Assembly: GCF_030272615.1 (NCBI RefSeq)
Contig: NC_081414.1
Location: 823,665,896-823,729,895, forward strand
Direction: 5' to 3'
DNA from: Cryptomeria japonica
Taxonomy: Eukaryota > Streptophyta > Pinopsida > Cupressales > Cupressaceae
DNA length: 64,000 bases
The first letter of the stretch is position 1, and the number at the start of each line of letters is the position of its first letter. The notes under the pieces are model-generated. The model was given only the letters and a program-made list of their open reading frames with translations, searched no databases and had not been told where the DNA came from. Both the position numbers and the translations under genes were made by a program. Below are positions 22,998-34,316 of this stretch, piece after piece.

Positions 22998-24797
22998 TGG
23001 GTCATATTGTGTTGTCATGGGTCATTCGGGGTCCTAAGGGATCCTATGGTGTCCATAGGGGTCATATAGTGTCCTACAACCCCTTAGGACACCATATGAC
23101 CCCTTAAGACACCATATTGGTTTGTTATGGGTCCTATGGTGTCCTAAGGGTCCATATTGTGTCCTACAACCCCTTAGGACACTATATTGGGTCGCTTTGG
23201 GTCCTATGGTGTCCTAAGGTGTCATATTGTGTCCTACAACCCCTTAGGACACCATATGACCCATAACGACACAATTTGGTGTTTAAGGGGTCATATGGTG
23301 TCCTAGGACACCATATGATCCCTATGGACACAATATGACCCCTAACAAAACCATATGGTGTCATAAGGGGTCGTATGTTGTCGTTAGAGGTCATATGGTG
23401 TCCCATGAACCCTTATGACCCCTTAGGACACCATACAACTTGTTATGACACCATATTGGGTCGTTATGGGTCCTATGTGGTCCTAAGGTGTCATATTGTG
23501 TCCTACAACCCCTTAGGACACCATATGACCCATAATTACACAATTTGGTCTCTTAAGGGGTCATATGATTTTCTAGGACACCATATGACCACTATGGACA
23601 CCATATAAGCCCTAAAGAGACCATATGGTTTCATAAGGGGTTGTATGTTGTCCTTAGGGGTCATATTGTGTCCTGTGAACCCTTATGACCCCTTGGGACA
23701 CCATACGACCCGTTATGACACCATATTGGGTCATTATGGGTCCTATGGTGTCCTAACGGGTCATATTATGTCCTACTACCCTTTAGGACACCATATGACC
23801 CCTAATGACACCACATGGTGTCATAAGGAGTCCTATAGTGTCCATAGGGGTCATATGGTGTCCTACAATCCCTTAGGACACCAGATTACCCCTTAAGACA
23901 CCATATTGGGTTGTTATGGGTCCTATGGTGTCCTAAGGGATCATATTGTGTCCTACAACCCCTTAGGACACTATATGACCCCTTAGGACACCATGTGACC
24001 CCTAACGACACCATATGGTGTCATAAGGGGTCCTACAGTGTCCATAGGGCTCCTATAGTGTCCGTAGGGGTCCTATGGTGTCTGTAGGGGTCATATGGTG
24101 TCCTATGACTCCTTAGGACACCATATGACCCCTTAAGACACCATATTGGGTTGTTATGGGTCATATTATGTCATATGACTCCTTCAAGTCATCATATGAC
24201 CTCTTAAGACACAATATGACCCCTTATGACACCATATTGGGTCGCTTTGGGTCCTATGGTGTCTTAAGGGGTCATATTGTGTCCTATGACCCCTTAGGAC
24301 ACCATATGACTCATCATGACACAATTTGGTGTCTTAAGGGGTCATATGGTGTCCTAGGACACCATATGACCCCTAACAACACCATATGACTCCTTATGAC
24401 ACCAAATGGTGTCGTTAGGGGTCATATGGTGTCCTAGGACACCATATGACCACTATGGACACCATATGACCCCTAATGACACCATATGGTGTCATAAATG
24501 GTCGTATGTTGTCGTTAGGGGTCATATGGTGTCCCATGAACCCTTGTGACCCCTTAGGACACCATATGACCCCTTAAGACACCATATTTGGTCGTTATGG
24601 GTCATATTGTGTCCTAATGGGTCGTATTGTGTCATATGACCCCTTTAAGACATCATATGACCCCTTAGGACACAGTATGACCCCTTATGACACCATATTG
24701 GGTTGCTTTGGGTCCTATGGTGTCCTAAGGGGTCATATCAAGTGTCCTACGACCCTTTAGGACACCATATGATCCATAATGAGATAATTTGGTGTCT

Positions 24798-24800
<3 letters not shown>
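22998..24800. repeat. Satellite of short monomers in both orientations, many palindromes
   Basis: The unit is about 18-20 bp. GGGGTCATATGGTGTCCTA and its reverse complement TAGGACACCATATGACCCC alternate along 1.8 kb, with variants such as TCGTTATGGGTCCTATGG. Back-to-back monomers give perfect palindromes of 38 bp at 24337-24374 and 32 bp at 24420-24451, centred on CCTAGG. The array can fold extensively. It is bordered by (GA)n at its left and (CT)n at its right, so even the borders are complementary. All frames here are products of the repeat. Confidence 0.95.

Positions 24801-24855
<55 letters not shown>
24801..24855. repeat. (CT)n tract
   Basis: A pure TC dinucleotide run of about 55 bp at the right edge of the satellite. 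It is the reverse complement of the (GA)n tract at the left edge. Confidence 0.95.
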
Positions 24856-24857
<2 letters not shown>

Positions 24858-25119
24858 TCACCCTCCCAAAATTTTAGTACCGCTGCATTGAAATTTTAAA
24901 TTTTCATCAAATAGGATTTTTTTTTCCAAAAAACAACTAGTAGCTTAGAAACTACATTCAATTTTCTATATATTCTCTTCTTACATATTTTAAAAATAAT
25001 GTTCACAACTTATTCAAATTTTCATGTCAAGTTGCATAACTCTGATTTTCTGAAATTTCATTGCCACTTAAGGGCCTGTTTTGGCACACCATGATCCTAC
25101 ACATACCCTAGTTATACGT

Positions 25120-25830
25120 TGTAAGTTGTCCAAGGAAGATGCATCTAAGTTTGTTAATGAAAAATAATACAGGTCACTGATTGACAAATTACACTATGTT
25201 GTTCATAGCCGACCAGATATTGCGCATGTAGTTGGTATAGTTACTAGATTCCAAAAGAATTCAAAGGAAGTGCATCTAATAGCAACCAAGAGAATTTTTA
25301 GATATCTGAAAGGTACAATTGACTATGGGTTATGGTATCCATATGGAGGAAATTTTGATTTGAAGGTGTACACAGATGCTGATTGGGCAGGAAATGTTGA
25401 TGACCAGAAAAGTACTATCGGTGGAGCATTCTTTCTAGGAGGAAGACTTGTTTCATGGAGTAGTAAAAAGCAGAGTTGTACTTCACAATCTACTGCTGAA
25501 GTTGAGTATGTAGAAACTTACATGAATTGCACACAGGCTATTTGGATGAGGCACATTTTGGCAGGTTTTAAGATGAAGATCTCAGAACCTATAAAGATAT
25601 TATGTGATAATACAAGTGCCATAAATATTTCAAAGAATCTTGTTTTGCATGCAAGGACCAAGAACATTGAATTGAAGTATCATTTCTTGAGGGAGAAAGT
25701 TCAAAGCAAAGATGTTATCTTAGAGCATGTTTCTACCAAGGAACAGTTTGCATATATTTTTACCAAACCTTTTCCTAAGACTACATTTAAGTGTCTTAGA
25801 AGGCAACTAGGGGTTTGTACCCCTTCATGA
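25120..25830 (+). pseudogene. Copia RT end and RNase H, second copy
   Basis: In one frame, CKLSKEDASKFVNEK, then a TAA, then YRSLIDKLHYVVHSRPDI give the end of RVT_2. From 25270 the frame is open to 25830. RNase H shows the D of VYTDADWAGN, then STAEVEYVETYMN and CDNTSAINISKNL, then EQFAYIFTKPFPK and LGVCTPS at the stop. It is related to, but clearly diverged from, 17067-17993. Upstream pol and the 5' LTR are missing. A purine tract (AAAGGGGGAGAT) and a probable 3' LTR follow. Confidence 0.88.
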
Positions 25831-26163
25831 GGTTAGTTGAACATGATGCTGCAAAATTTTACATGGATTGATGTTGAAGTGGATGTATTCCATAGGGGGA
25901 GCGTCAAGTTGTAGTATGCTGATGCACAGTGAGAACTTGAAATTACATGTTTTACTTTCAATCTGGCATTGTTGTCAAAGGGGGAGAATCATTATATGAT
26001 TAGGAGAAGATTTATGTGTTTGATTAGGTGAACTAGTGGCAAGATGATGACAAACAAAGCATAGTGAATACTTGGTATGTAAACTAGGATTCCTATTCAC
26101 TATTCACAATAGCAAATCAGAGGCGTTGATATTTGTATTGCCATCAATGCCAAAGGGGGAGAT

Positions 26164-26924
26164 TGTTGGCATTTTGCATATAGATTGCATTAATGATATG
26201 TTGTCATTGATGTCAATTGAACCGGTAAATGGTATTCATGATATTGCTGATGTTGTTGTTATTGCTATTATCTTGTAACCGGTAGGATGAATATTGTGGA
26301 AGATGTTGTAAACTGGTATGTAAGTTTGTAATTTGAACCGGTAAACCAATGTATAAGGTTAAACCCTGTCTATGTTATGTAACCGGTAAACCCTACCAGT
26401 TGTTTTTGTTAAACCGTAACCGATCAAAGTTTGTTGATTTAAGATCTGATGTTGAGTGGTAATGATGGTGACACATGTGGTCATTGTATGAAGATAAGTT
26501 CAAGTTATTTTGGTGTGTTTGATTGTCTAGGGAAGGAGCAAAGTGGATTGCATCTAATGCATAGCGCATGATGAGTTACAAGTCCAATGAAGCGGTGATC
26601 ATGGAGCGGTTGGAATTTTCTTGATAAATGTGAAGAGATTGTTATGAAATCTAACAATCATTCTTGTACTGACTTGTTTGTAATCTCGATGACGAGACTT
26701 AGGTTTTTGTTTTGTTACCAACCTAATTGATTTGTATTTAAGGTTGATGAAGTTATTTTATTTTGGTGTTGGCAAAGTTGGTAGAAATCAGTTGAGTGTG
26801 AGGTTGCCTAACCGGAGAATGGATCTATAGTTTGAGTAAAAGAAAATTGAAGCTTAAGAAGGATCTGATCAAGCAGATGTAGTGCTATTAAGACAGATCA
26901 AGAAAAACCTGTTGTTTTTTAACA
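26164..26924 (+). repeat. Probable 3' LTR of the second Copia fragment
   Basis: It starts TGTTGGCATTTTGC right after the purine tract and may end at ...TTTTTTAACA (26924), giving TGTT...AACA. It contains several AACCGGT motifs. The start is well supported by position; the end is a guess. Confidence 0.5.
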
Positions 26925-27069
26925 ATCACAACAAACAACTGGAATATGGGAGATAATTGATTTTTGTGAATTATATGTCAAAAGGAAATTTCATTTCTTT
27001 ACCAACTTAAATTTAACCAATAAAAATTCTCTGGTTGTAGTGGTTGCTCGATGTATTTAAAGCTCTATT

Positions 27070-27717
27070 ATGGAGAATTTAATTACTTCTTGCCCTTCTT
27101 GTAAGCTTGATCCTACCATCCAATCCTCCAATTTGGACTGGGACATTATCAATAGATGGCACACTAATTGGGATATTTCAAGACCTATTGTTAAAACAAA
27201 TCACATCAGACCCACCATTGCTTGGATTGCTCCTCCCAGAGGATGGGTCAAAATTAATGCTGATGGGGATACCAAACGAAATCCTGGGTTGGAAAGTTGT
27301 GGGGGAATTGCTCTTGATTACAATTGTAGGCTTGTCTCGACAGTGGCATTCCAACTAGGCACTCAGACAAACCATTATGCTGAGGCAAATGCAGCCTACA
27401 TTGGGCTTAAAATGGCTATCTGTGGAGGATTCAAGAAGGTCTGGCTAGAAAGTGATTCGCTAAATATAATCAACTGTTTGATTAAAAAGACTACCCCTAG
27501 CTAGATGATTAATTATTTAATGTAGGAGTGTTTTTATATGATGAGGTAATTCAAATTTTGTAGGTTTTGAGGGAGGGTAACAGGGCTGTAGGCCACATGG
27601 CAAAGCTCAGCATAGTTAGAGATAATGAAAAGTGGTGGTGGGAAGGGGAATCCTTTCCATTTCATTTGTGTGAACTGGTGAGGGAGGACATCGAAAATAT
27701 CTCTCCGATAGAGCATT
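27070..27717 (+). pseudogene. LINE RNase H fragment
   Basis: The frame 27070-27504 reads the RNase H domain found at the end of plant L1 ORF2: PPRGWVKINADGDTKRNPG (first Asp), GGIALDYNCRLVSTV, HYAEANAAYIGLKMA (Glu) and VWLESDSLNIINCL (second Asp). A frame change near 27500 leads to LREGNRAVGHMAKLS and WWWEGESFPFHLCELV, the usual domain end, at about 27717. The normal GN..AD signature reads GNRAVGH, so the last catalytic Asp seems lost. RT and endonuclease are absent upstream. Confidence 0.75.
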
Positions 27718-27906
27718 AATTATGATAGTTTTTCACATGTGTAAAGCTATTCATAGAAAGAAGTGGTGGCGACCTTCTAGATTTTTCTTGTGGGTCTGGT
27801 TTGTTATCGTTTGTCTAAAGAATGGTTTTAGCGCTACTAGAAAAATTTACAGAGGCCTCAATCTTATGGGGGGGAACAAGAATAGAATGCAGTCGTGGAT
27901 GGGGGT

Positions 27907-29553
27907 ATGAAACCATTTGTTAGAAAACTCAATGGCTAGAACCACAACCTCATAGATTTATTTGTTAGAAACTTGAATAATGGGGTTCTAAGCATGTATG
28001 GGGTGGAGTTTAGGGTTGATGAGCCCTTCATTACTAAGATTACTGGGCTTTGCATGGAGGGTAAAAAAATATACATGGAGAGGAAAATTTCGGAAGAATC
28101 CCTCTCAATTTTCTATGACAAAAAGAGTGAAAGAAGCAGAGCCAAGAAGAACCCGGATGGAGGCTACAATTCAAAGGATCTTCTAAAGCTTTGGGAAAAC
28201 ATGGCAAAGTTTATTATGAGCTACATAACTCTTGATGACTACTATGGTAGTATTATTTCCTATCATTTCACTATTCTGAATCACTTTAGGCATGATAAAA
28301 GAATTTCATTTCTGTTTTATTTGATGTCATCTCTCGAGCATTCCATTCATAAGCATTTTGAGAATGACGAAAATCTAGTTCTACATGAGGGGTTAATACT
28401 CCTGATTATGGAGTATACTATGGATCGTGAGGTTAAACCCTCTCCTTTTCTGAGAAACCATAAATCCTTAGCAAGCTAGGAGGTGCATGATGGTTTAGAC
28501 ACTGAGTTTGGTGAGATGAAGGGTGGAGTTTCTATAGACTAGAATGACATCCATGTTTTAGATGATTCAAAATGTAAGCCCTTGGAGGTTGAAGGTCCCC
28601 TACAGAAGCCCACACCTGGCACAAATAGTAACATGAAGAATCCACCTAGATGGGTTGCAAAAAAAATTGAAATCCCCTGTTTCTCATCCCCAAAATTTTG
28701 GCTTGCAAAATATTAAAAAGAAGAAGATTAGGAAAAAGGTGGGGATTCAAGGAAAAGGCGAAATGAAATTCAACTTGATATTCCCCTTAATGAGGACCCC
28801 AATGAGATTATATGTGATGAAATGGATGTTGACAAGCTCCTGACCAATTCATTTTCTAATCAGGAGAAATGCTTTCGATGGGTTTTTGGTGAAATTAATT
28901 TGCTGAAACATTGGAACAAGTATATTGTTGACTCTTTCACTAAGAATCCGGTACTTGATAAAACTGATAAAATCCTGAAGTTGTCCTAAAAATTTGTGAA
29001 AGATATTAAGGTCATGAAGACAAAGCATGAGCCTACAATTGACAGGTAGGAGAATGAAATCCAGGATTTAAAGTGTAAACTCAAGGGCTTGGTGGAGGTT
29101 AGTAAGGAGGCAATGTATAACAGTGTTGAAGGCCTCAAAAGAGTGAACGAGGAAATCACTTTATAGAAAGCTCATATGACTAGATCTGCCTATCCTCAGA
29201 CATTAACTTGGAAAAGAAACAAACCAAGATGTGCAGGCATCTATGGGGCCCTCTACCAAGACTAGGAGCAAAAACCAGGAAAGAGGCAGTTCGAGGTTCA
29301 TCATGGAAGAACTCCAGGAGATCAATAACAGAGTGATCTAGAAGAATGTTGAGCTTATGAAATCTCTTACTTAGTTGTTTTTAGCTGGTGTTTTTTGTTT
29401 CCAGTGTGTTTTTTGTGGTTTGACTCTCTGGGGTGTGTCCCCTATCTTTGTTGTTATTTAGCAGCTAGTTAGACTCTAGTTAACTTTGTTTATTTTTTGG
29501 ATGGATTTGGGTTTCGGGTACCTGTAAAACCTATTTATCTTAATAAAAAAATG
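27907..29553 (+). pseudogene. Recurring plant repeat-associated protein with coiled coil, broken
   Basis: From the ATG at 27907 the frame reads MKPFVRKLNG, a stop, NHNLIDLFVRNLNNGVLSMY, GVEFRVDEPFITKITGLCME. It goes on through YYGSIISYHFTILNHFRHDK to the stop at 28477-28479. In the same frame past that stop are EVHDGLDTEFGEMKGG and PPRWVAKK. After a +1 shift come KKKKIRKKVGIQGKGE, then FRWVFGEINLLKHWNKYIVD, then a coiled-coil-like stretch (QDLKCKLKGLVEVSKEAM). The tail ends TATCTTAATAAAAAAATG (29536-29553), like a LINE or processed end. The N-terminal part resembles the 'putative plant transposon protein' type of domain as I remember it. Five or more stops are TAG or TAA where Gln is expected. 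A relative lies at 50190-51860 (minus). Confidence 0.65.
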
Positions 29554-32125
29554 ACCAATAAAAAGTCCTAAAACCATTGAAAGCATAAATTCAAGAGTTA
29601 TGAACCAAATTAGCCTTTGTGGATTTATTATAGTAGATACTATGACTGAATTACATCTTATTTTCATATCAGTAATTAAACATAAGAAAATCACTTGGAA
29701 CCCAAAAATCAAAACATCATTCAATCAAAGCCTTACTTATTTTCGACCTACTTTGCCCTTGTTGATTTATAGCTCAGCCTGTAGAGCTTCCTGAAACATG
29801 AAATATATTCTTCCTTCTTTATCCTAAACTATTTTATATAGTTTGGATGATGGTGGTTTCACCATGGCCAGGAAGAAAGCCTATGGAAAAATATATGAAT
29901 AAATCTGATTTATGAGAATTTAACTCATCAACCTTTGATACTCCATCAGAAGCACATCCAACATGAGGAATAACATCGATCCACCTTACACATTCTTCGA
30001 TCAAAATGAAGCACCACAACTTTATGGCGTAAAATGTGAGGAGATTTCAGTGTAAGTTCCCAACATAATAAGCCTATCGGCTAATGAAAATTTTCTTTAT
30101 ATAAAAAATCTTAGATCATATGAATTAGTTTTCAAAATAATTTTAATTGTAAAATACCCTTTTTATCTAGAAAAGATTGTGCATTTAATGTGTATCTAGA
30201 AAACATCATGTCTCCTTTACTATTATAAAAAAATAATGCAAGAAGGCAAACTTTGTTATCTTGAAGTCATTATAAAAACTCATGAAAATAACAATCATTT
30301 ATAACACAAAATAAAATTTTACAAATGAGAGCAGCAACAAAGAATTTTATAGTTTACTCCTTCATAAACAAATTTAATAGTTTGCAATTATGTTTCACTC
30401 TATATATTTCTATTCTCTATTCTCTATTCTCTTTTCCCAATTCTTTTAATCATGGGTAATAAAATATTAAAGTAATTAAGTCCATATAAATATAAAATTT
30501 AACATATGCATTTGGTATGTATTGAAGATAAATTGACACAAGATTAATAATATGTCCAAGCATGTTGATGATACTAAATGCATGTAGTGACAATATGCCC
30601 CATATGACCAAGGGTATTGGGGATTTCAAATTTATAATTAGGTATCATCAACAAATTGTAATGAGTTTATTATCGTTTCATACAAATCTAGGTAAAAATG
30701 AACATTAAGAAAATATGGCTAAACCTGTCAAAAAAAGGAAAGGGCTTACAAATGTAGAGCTTTGATGGTATATTGGAATTTCTAGAAGAACTTTCTATGG
30801 GTATAAATATTCTACAACACCAAATAAACTTCTATAAGAGGAAAGAGAGAAACGAGATATAATACTATATTACTAATACTAGTACACTATAGTACAACAC
30901 AAGTGTACATAGAGACCCATGTATAAATAGGAAAGGGTTGATTATGACAAGTACCATGATCACATGATTCAATATATAAAAGATAAATTCCCAGGGTAAA
31001 ATAACTAATTAGATGTAAAAAGTACCCAAAAGTGAATCTAGATAAACAAAAACAATAAACAAAATAATTTATCAACTAAAATTAAACATTGTATATATAT
31101 TGTGCTTTGTTATTTATACTACATATATTTACTTTAGACTGCATGGTTCATGTACATTCACATGCACACAAAAGTGGAGGTAAAATTTAAGTGTTAAAAG
31201 TACATACCTTAACTTTTACACCTTCACTTTATGCTACATTGTACATAAGTCCAAAATAATTTGGTGTATGTAACATATGATTTGATATATTTGGCATATG
31301 AATTGATTCCTACCCAGTATAAATTAATAATTTTCCACATTTCATCACCACAACATTCTTTTCATAGAAAAAAACTTAGTGGCAACACGTTTCAATTTGA
31401 CAATTTCATATATTTTTATCCCCTATATTTGGTTATTTTTAGGCTGTTTAAAAGTGTCCAATTTGCTCATATTTGATAGATATTCCTTGATCCCAATACA
31501 AAATTACCTCAAATTAAAAATTATAATTCCTTAAGATAGACACATATCACACTTATTATATATAATATGTTGGCCCCTAATTTCCCTATTTTAAGAAGGG
31601 GTGCTTATTTTTTCTTTTCTATATCCAATGCCTAATTTAAACATCTTTTCTTAGAAGTTATAGAACATAATAATAATTTAAGAAAATAGTCATTGAATCG
31701 CAAAAAGTTGTATGTAACAAAAAAAAGTTTGCCATTTAGTCTAAAATTTAATTTGTAATATAAAAAAAATGCATAGAATGTAATGCTTAGTTGTAATTGA
31801 TTCGTTAAGGAAGCTATTTCTTAAAGTATAATTTATTTCACACCACATCCTAAAGCATTTGAATGCAAAGAACTATATTGTGTGACATCTTATTTTTGGA
31901 CTAGTTCATATGATACAACCAAGTTCAGAGAAATAAAACAAATCTTTCATAGCAAAAAATCAACTCTTTCACAAAATTAGTGTTTACCACATTTTCTCAT
32001 AGGTCAAATAGTTCAAATCAATGATGACGGCCACATATGTAGGAATATTTTCTAGGCCAGTTCAAATAACCCACCAATCAATTCATGGATCGCTCAAAGA
32101 CAAATGTAATTTAAGACTCGGGCAG
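29554..32125. other. Non-coding part of the right arm
   Basis: Mirror image of 13285-15858. AT-rich, with no supportable gene. Confidence 0.5.
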
Positions 32126-32130
32126 ACACT

Positions 32131-32391
32131 ATGAAGGCGACCTCAAAGAAAAAAGGATCAAATTTGGCCATAGGATGTAGACCATCCTACGGCTGGATAT
32201 GGCGGGCAGAAGGTCACGGTGAAGACTGGGCAGAAAAGATGCGTATATCTTCAGAGAGTTTCTTCCCTTTCTCTTCACAGAAGGCTTCCGCCAAGAAGAA
32301 TTGGGTTCATATCTTTCGTCTAGATTATCTTGTTGGAGAAATTCTGAATCTCGTGAATAATTCACCTGATTTAGCGAAGATCAGAGGCTGA
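32131..32391 (+). CDS. Short upstream frame (86 codons) before the membrane gene, right-arm copy
   Basis: Identical to the frame at 13021-13281. It ends 10 bases before the ATG at 32402. It is an upstream ORF, an exon or chance; no family is recognised. Confidence 0.25.
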   Translation: MKATSKKKGSNLAIGCRPSYGWIWRAEGHGEDWAEKMRISSESFFPFSSQKASAKKNWVHIFRLDYLVGEILNLVNNSPDLAKIRG

Positions 32392-32401
32392 TAAGAATAT
32401 A

Positions 32402-33010
32402 ATGGTTCTCCTTTCTGGTAATCTGTATCTAATTTTCCTGCAATATTTTCACCGTTTTTATCGTCAGTATGTCATACCTGTTATCCCTAGATTGTTGTTC
32501 TCTGTGTTTAACACGCCTGCAGAAAACAATAATGGTAGCGATATCGAAGCAGGACGTGCTCTGCCTCCGAGAGAGGCGAACAGAGTGGCTTCTGGTATTG
32601 AGGGTGGGGCAGCCTCTCCATCTGATATACAGATAAGAATACGGGAGGTCTCGAAGGCCAAGTGGAAATATCTCACTTACGCATTCACTCTCTTTGACAT
32701 TTCTCTCACATATTTTGGCCTCTATTTCAATTGGCGACAGAGTCTCTCCAGCTTGTTAGTTCTCATGATCTGCTTGTTGCTTTTCTCCTCAATTTTTGTA
32801 GCGCTCTTTTGTATTATTTATCACAAAATCATCAAGGAAGAGCTATTAAAATCAGAAGGAAACCCAAATAACCATCCAACCACCAGAGCTGCCGTTTGCT
32901 CAGGTCAGTTATGTCTTTTCTTCTTATTTGTGTTTTTGATAGCCATGGTGTATGTTCTGGTTGCCGTCAATGCCATACACAAATTTAATGGCGTTCACAA
33001 CACACCATAA
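32402..33010 (+). CDS. Three-helix membrane protein, unknown family (right-arm copy)
   Basis: Residue-for-residue identical to the left-arm gene at 12402-13010: 202 codons, three hydrophobic segments in the C-terminal half, an acidic linker before them, and a KIIKEELLKSEG loop between segments two and three. The 3' side has GTAATATAATGAAAATC (33096-33112), a plausible plant polyadenylation region, before the ACGT palindrome at 33110-33130. Since the duplication includes flanking DNA on both sides, the copy probably kept its promoter. Confidence 0.6.
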   Translation: MVLLSGNLYLIFLQYFHRFYRQYVIPVIPRLLFSVFNTPAENNNGSDIEAGRALPPREANRVASGIEGGAASPSDIQIRIREVSKAKWKYLTYAFTLFDISLTYFGLYFNWRQSLSSLLVLMICLLLFSSIFVALFCIIYHKIIKEELLKSEGNPNNHPTTRAAVCSGQLCLFFLFVFLIAMVYVLVAVNAIHKFNGVHNTP

Positions 33011-33109
33011 ATCAGAATTTTGGCTCGTTTTCGTTGTGGTGCAGCTGTGTTTATAAGGGCCGTTTGTTGTGCAGCTTAGGCTTTGTTGTAAATTTGTAAT
33101 ATAATGAAA

Positions 33110-33130
33110 ATCTTACGTCACACGTAAGAT
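33110..33130. promoter_or_regulatory. ACGT-core palindrome, right-arm copy
   Basis: ATCTTACGT-CAC-ACGTAAGAT, the mirror copy of 12282-12302, about 100 bp after the stop codon of the membrane gene. It could bind bZIP factors or form a 3' hairpin. Confidence 0.4.
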
Positions 33131-33935
33131 GGGTGTCTTATATGACCTTTGAATGTATCTCTGCATTTATATAAGTGCTTTTGTTTTTAATCTTAATTTG
33201 CTGGTCTGTACCTGTTTTTACCATATATTTATAATTTGTTTAGTATAAAAAATAAATAATAAAGTAGCTATAAATGTTAAATTTGTTTTGTGTGCAATCA
33301 AATGATTGATATTTATGGTCTATTTAAATAAATTTATTTATTATTTATCAGTATTTAAAATAACGTAGATTAAATTTTGTAAAACATGTTTACCATGACA
33401 TGTGAAAATATATGTATGAAATATATCTTTTTTGATATTAGTTGTTTTTAATTTTTTTAAAGTAAATTAATAATTTTTAAAATTAAAATTACAAAAATAA
33501 TGAATGGTAGTTTTTTCAAAAGTAAAATTTAAAGTTGCAACACTAAAATAATGTAAATATAATAAAATTTATATATTCATGTATGCAGTAAAATAAAATA
33601 AATTTCAAATAAATAAAATAGTTTCAAATTGATTTTCAACATATTTTAAATAAATAAATGTATTAAAGGTACCTTTACTAATTTATTTAGTTTCTAAAAA
33701 TAAAATTAATACAAAGGATAAAATAATAATAAGTAATTCAATTTTATTTTAGTTTATAATTGTTGGACACGAGCTCTATTTTCAATAATTTAAGTTTCAA
33801 AATATAAGCATTATTTTTTCAATTGTAAATCTTTGACTGCCCATCTGAAAACTTTGTCAACACATTTTATAAAATAAGATTACCAAGTGTATAAAAAACA
33901 TATAAAACTATTTTATTCTACTAGTATTATATTTT

Positions 33936-33954
33936 GTCGTTATGGGTCCTATGT
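33936..33954. repeat. Isolated satellite monomer at the right-arm outer junction
   Basis: GTCGTTATGGGTCCTATG (33936-33953) followed by T matches satellite monomers (for example TCGTTATGGGTCCTATGTGG near 23461). The first two bases also belong to the arm end. Together with 17045-17066 it marks both non-native junctions of the inverted repeat. Confidence 0.8.
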
Positions 33955-33957
33955 TTC

Positions 33958-34172
33958 AGAAGCCACTCCGTTCGTATTGGCGATCGCATCGCTCGGTTGC
34001 GGAGACTGACGTGCTTGGATATGGCGGCCATTATTTTCGTCCTGGGCAGTAGGTCTCTCTTCAGCTGCTTTGTCCTCAGCCTCTGCTTCACAAGTGTACA
34101 ATAATATATTTGAGACTCCACAGTCCACCTGGGTATGCTAGTTTTCTTATCAAAATTCTGAATCACCCTCAT
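33958..34172 (-). pseudogene. Diverged fragment of the membrane-protein gene
   Basis: On the minus strand one frame reads NILLYTCEAEAEDKAAEER, then AQDENNGRHIQARQSPQPSD and AIANTNGVASET. This matches the N-terminal linker of the 202-residue protein (RLLFSVFNTPAENNNGSDI, then PPREANRVASGI). At DNA level CAGAAGCCACTC.GTTCG is shared with 12819-12837. The membrane segments are missing because the match ends at the satellite junction. It is a third, older member of the family. Confidence 0.6.
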
Positions 34173-34316
34173 ATGTTTATAATCAAGAAAAAATTTAATT
34201 TTATTCTTTCGAAAGGCAAATCAAGAACGTGATCCAAAACATCCATAAGAAATCTTGCACAGCTACTGACTTTCCTTAAGCTATTGGGCTACTATTGCTA
34301 AACTGCTTTTAATATT

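Larger units (their letters stand above)
28367..33937. repeat. Right arm of the 5.57-kb inverted repeat
   Basis: Reverse complement of 11475-17044. Its inner end (28367) lies inside a pseudogene that continues outward without a break to 27907, so this inner flank looks native. Its outer end (33937) changes abruptly to about 19 bp of satellite sequence and then a diverged copy of the membrane-protein gene. Confidence 0.95.

Noticed and set aside
22998-24800. A CRISPR-like array
   Set aside because: There are no unique spacers between repeats, the units run in both orientations, and the genome is plant-like.
22664-24891. Several reading frames of 60-113 codons (Leu/Ser-rich, or His/Tyr/Pro-rich)
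   Set aside because: They arise from the (GA)n/(CT)n tracts and the short-period satellite; the same words recur in every unit.
11475-33937. The inverted arms as terminal inverted repeats of one giant DNA transposon
   Set aside because: Arm ends are not conserved termini, no target duplication brackets the unit, and the two inner and two outer flanks differ in the way expected of a duplication, not an insertion.
11475-33937. A pure assembly duplication of one locus
   Set aside because: The arms differ by scattered substitutions and one indel, and have different flanks with satellite junctions. Not fully excluded; long reads would settle it.
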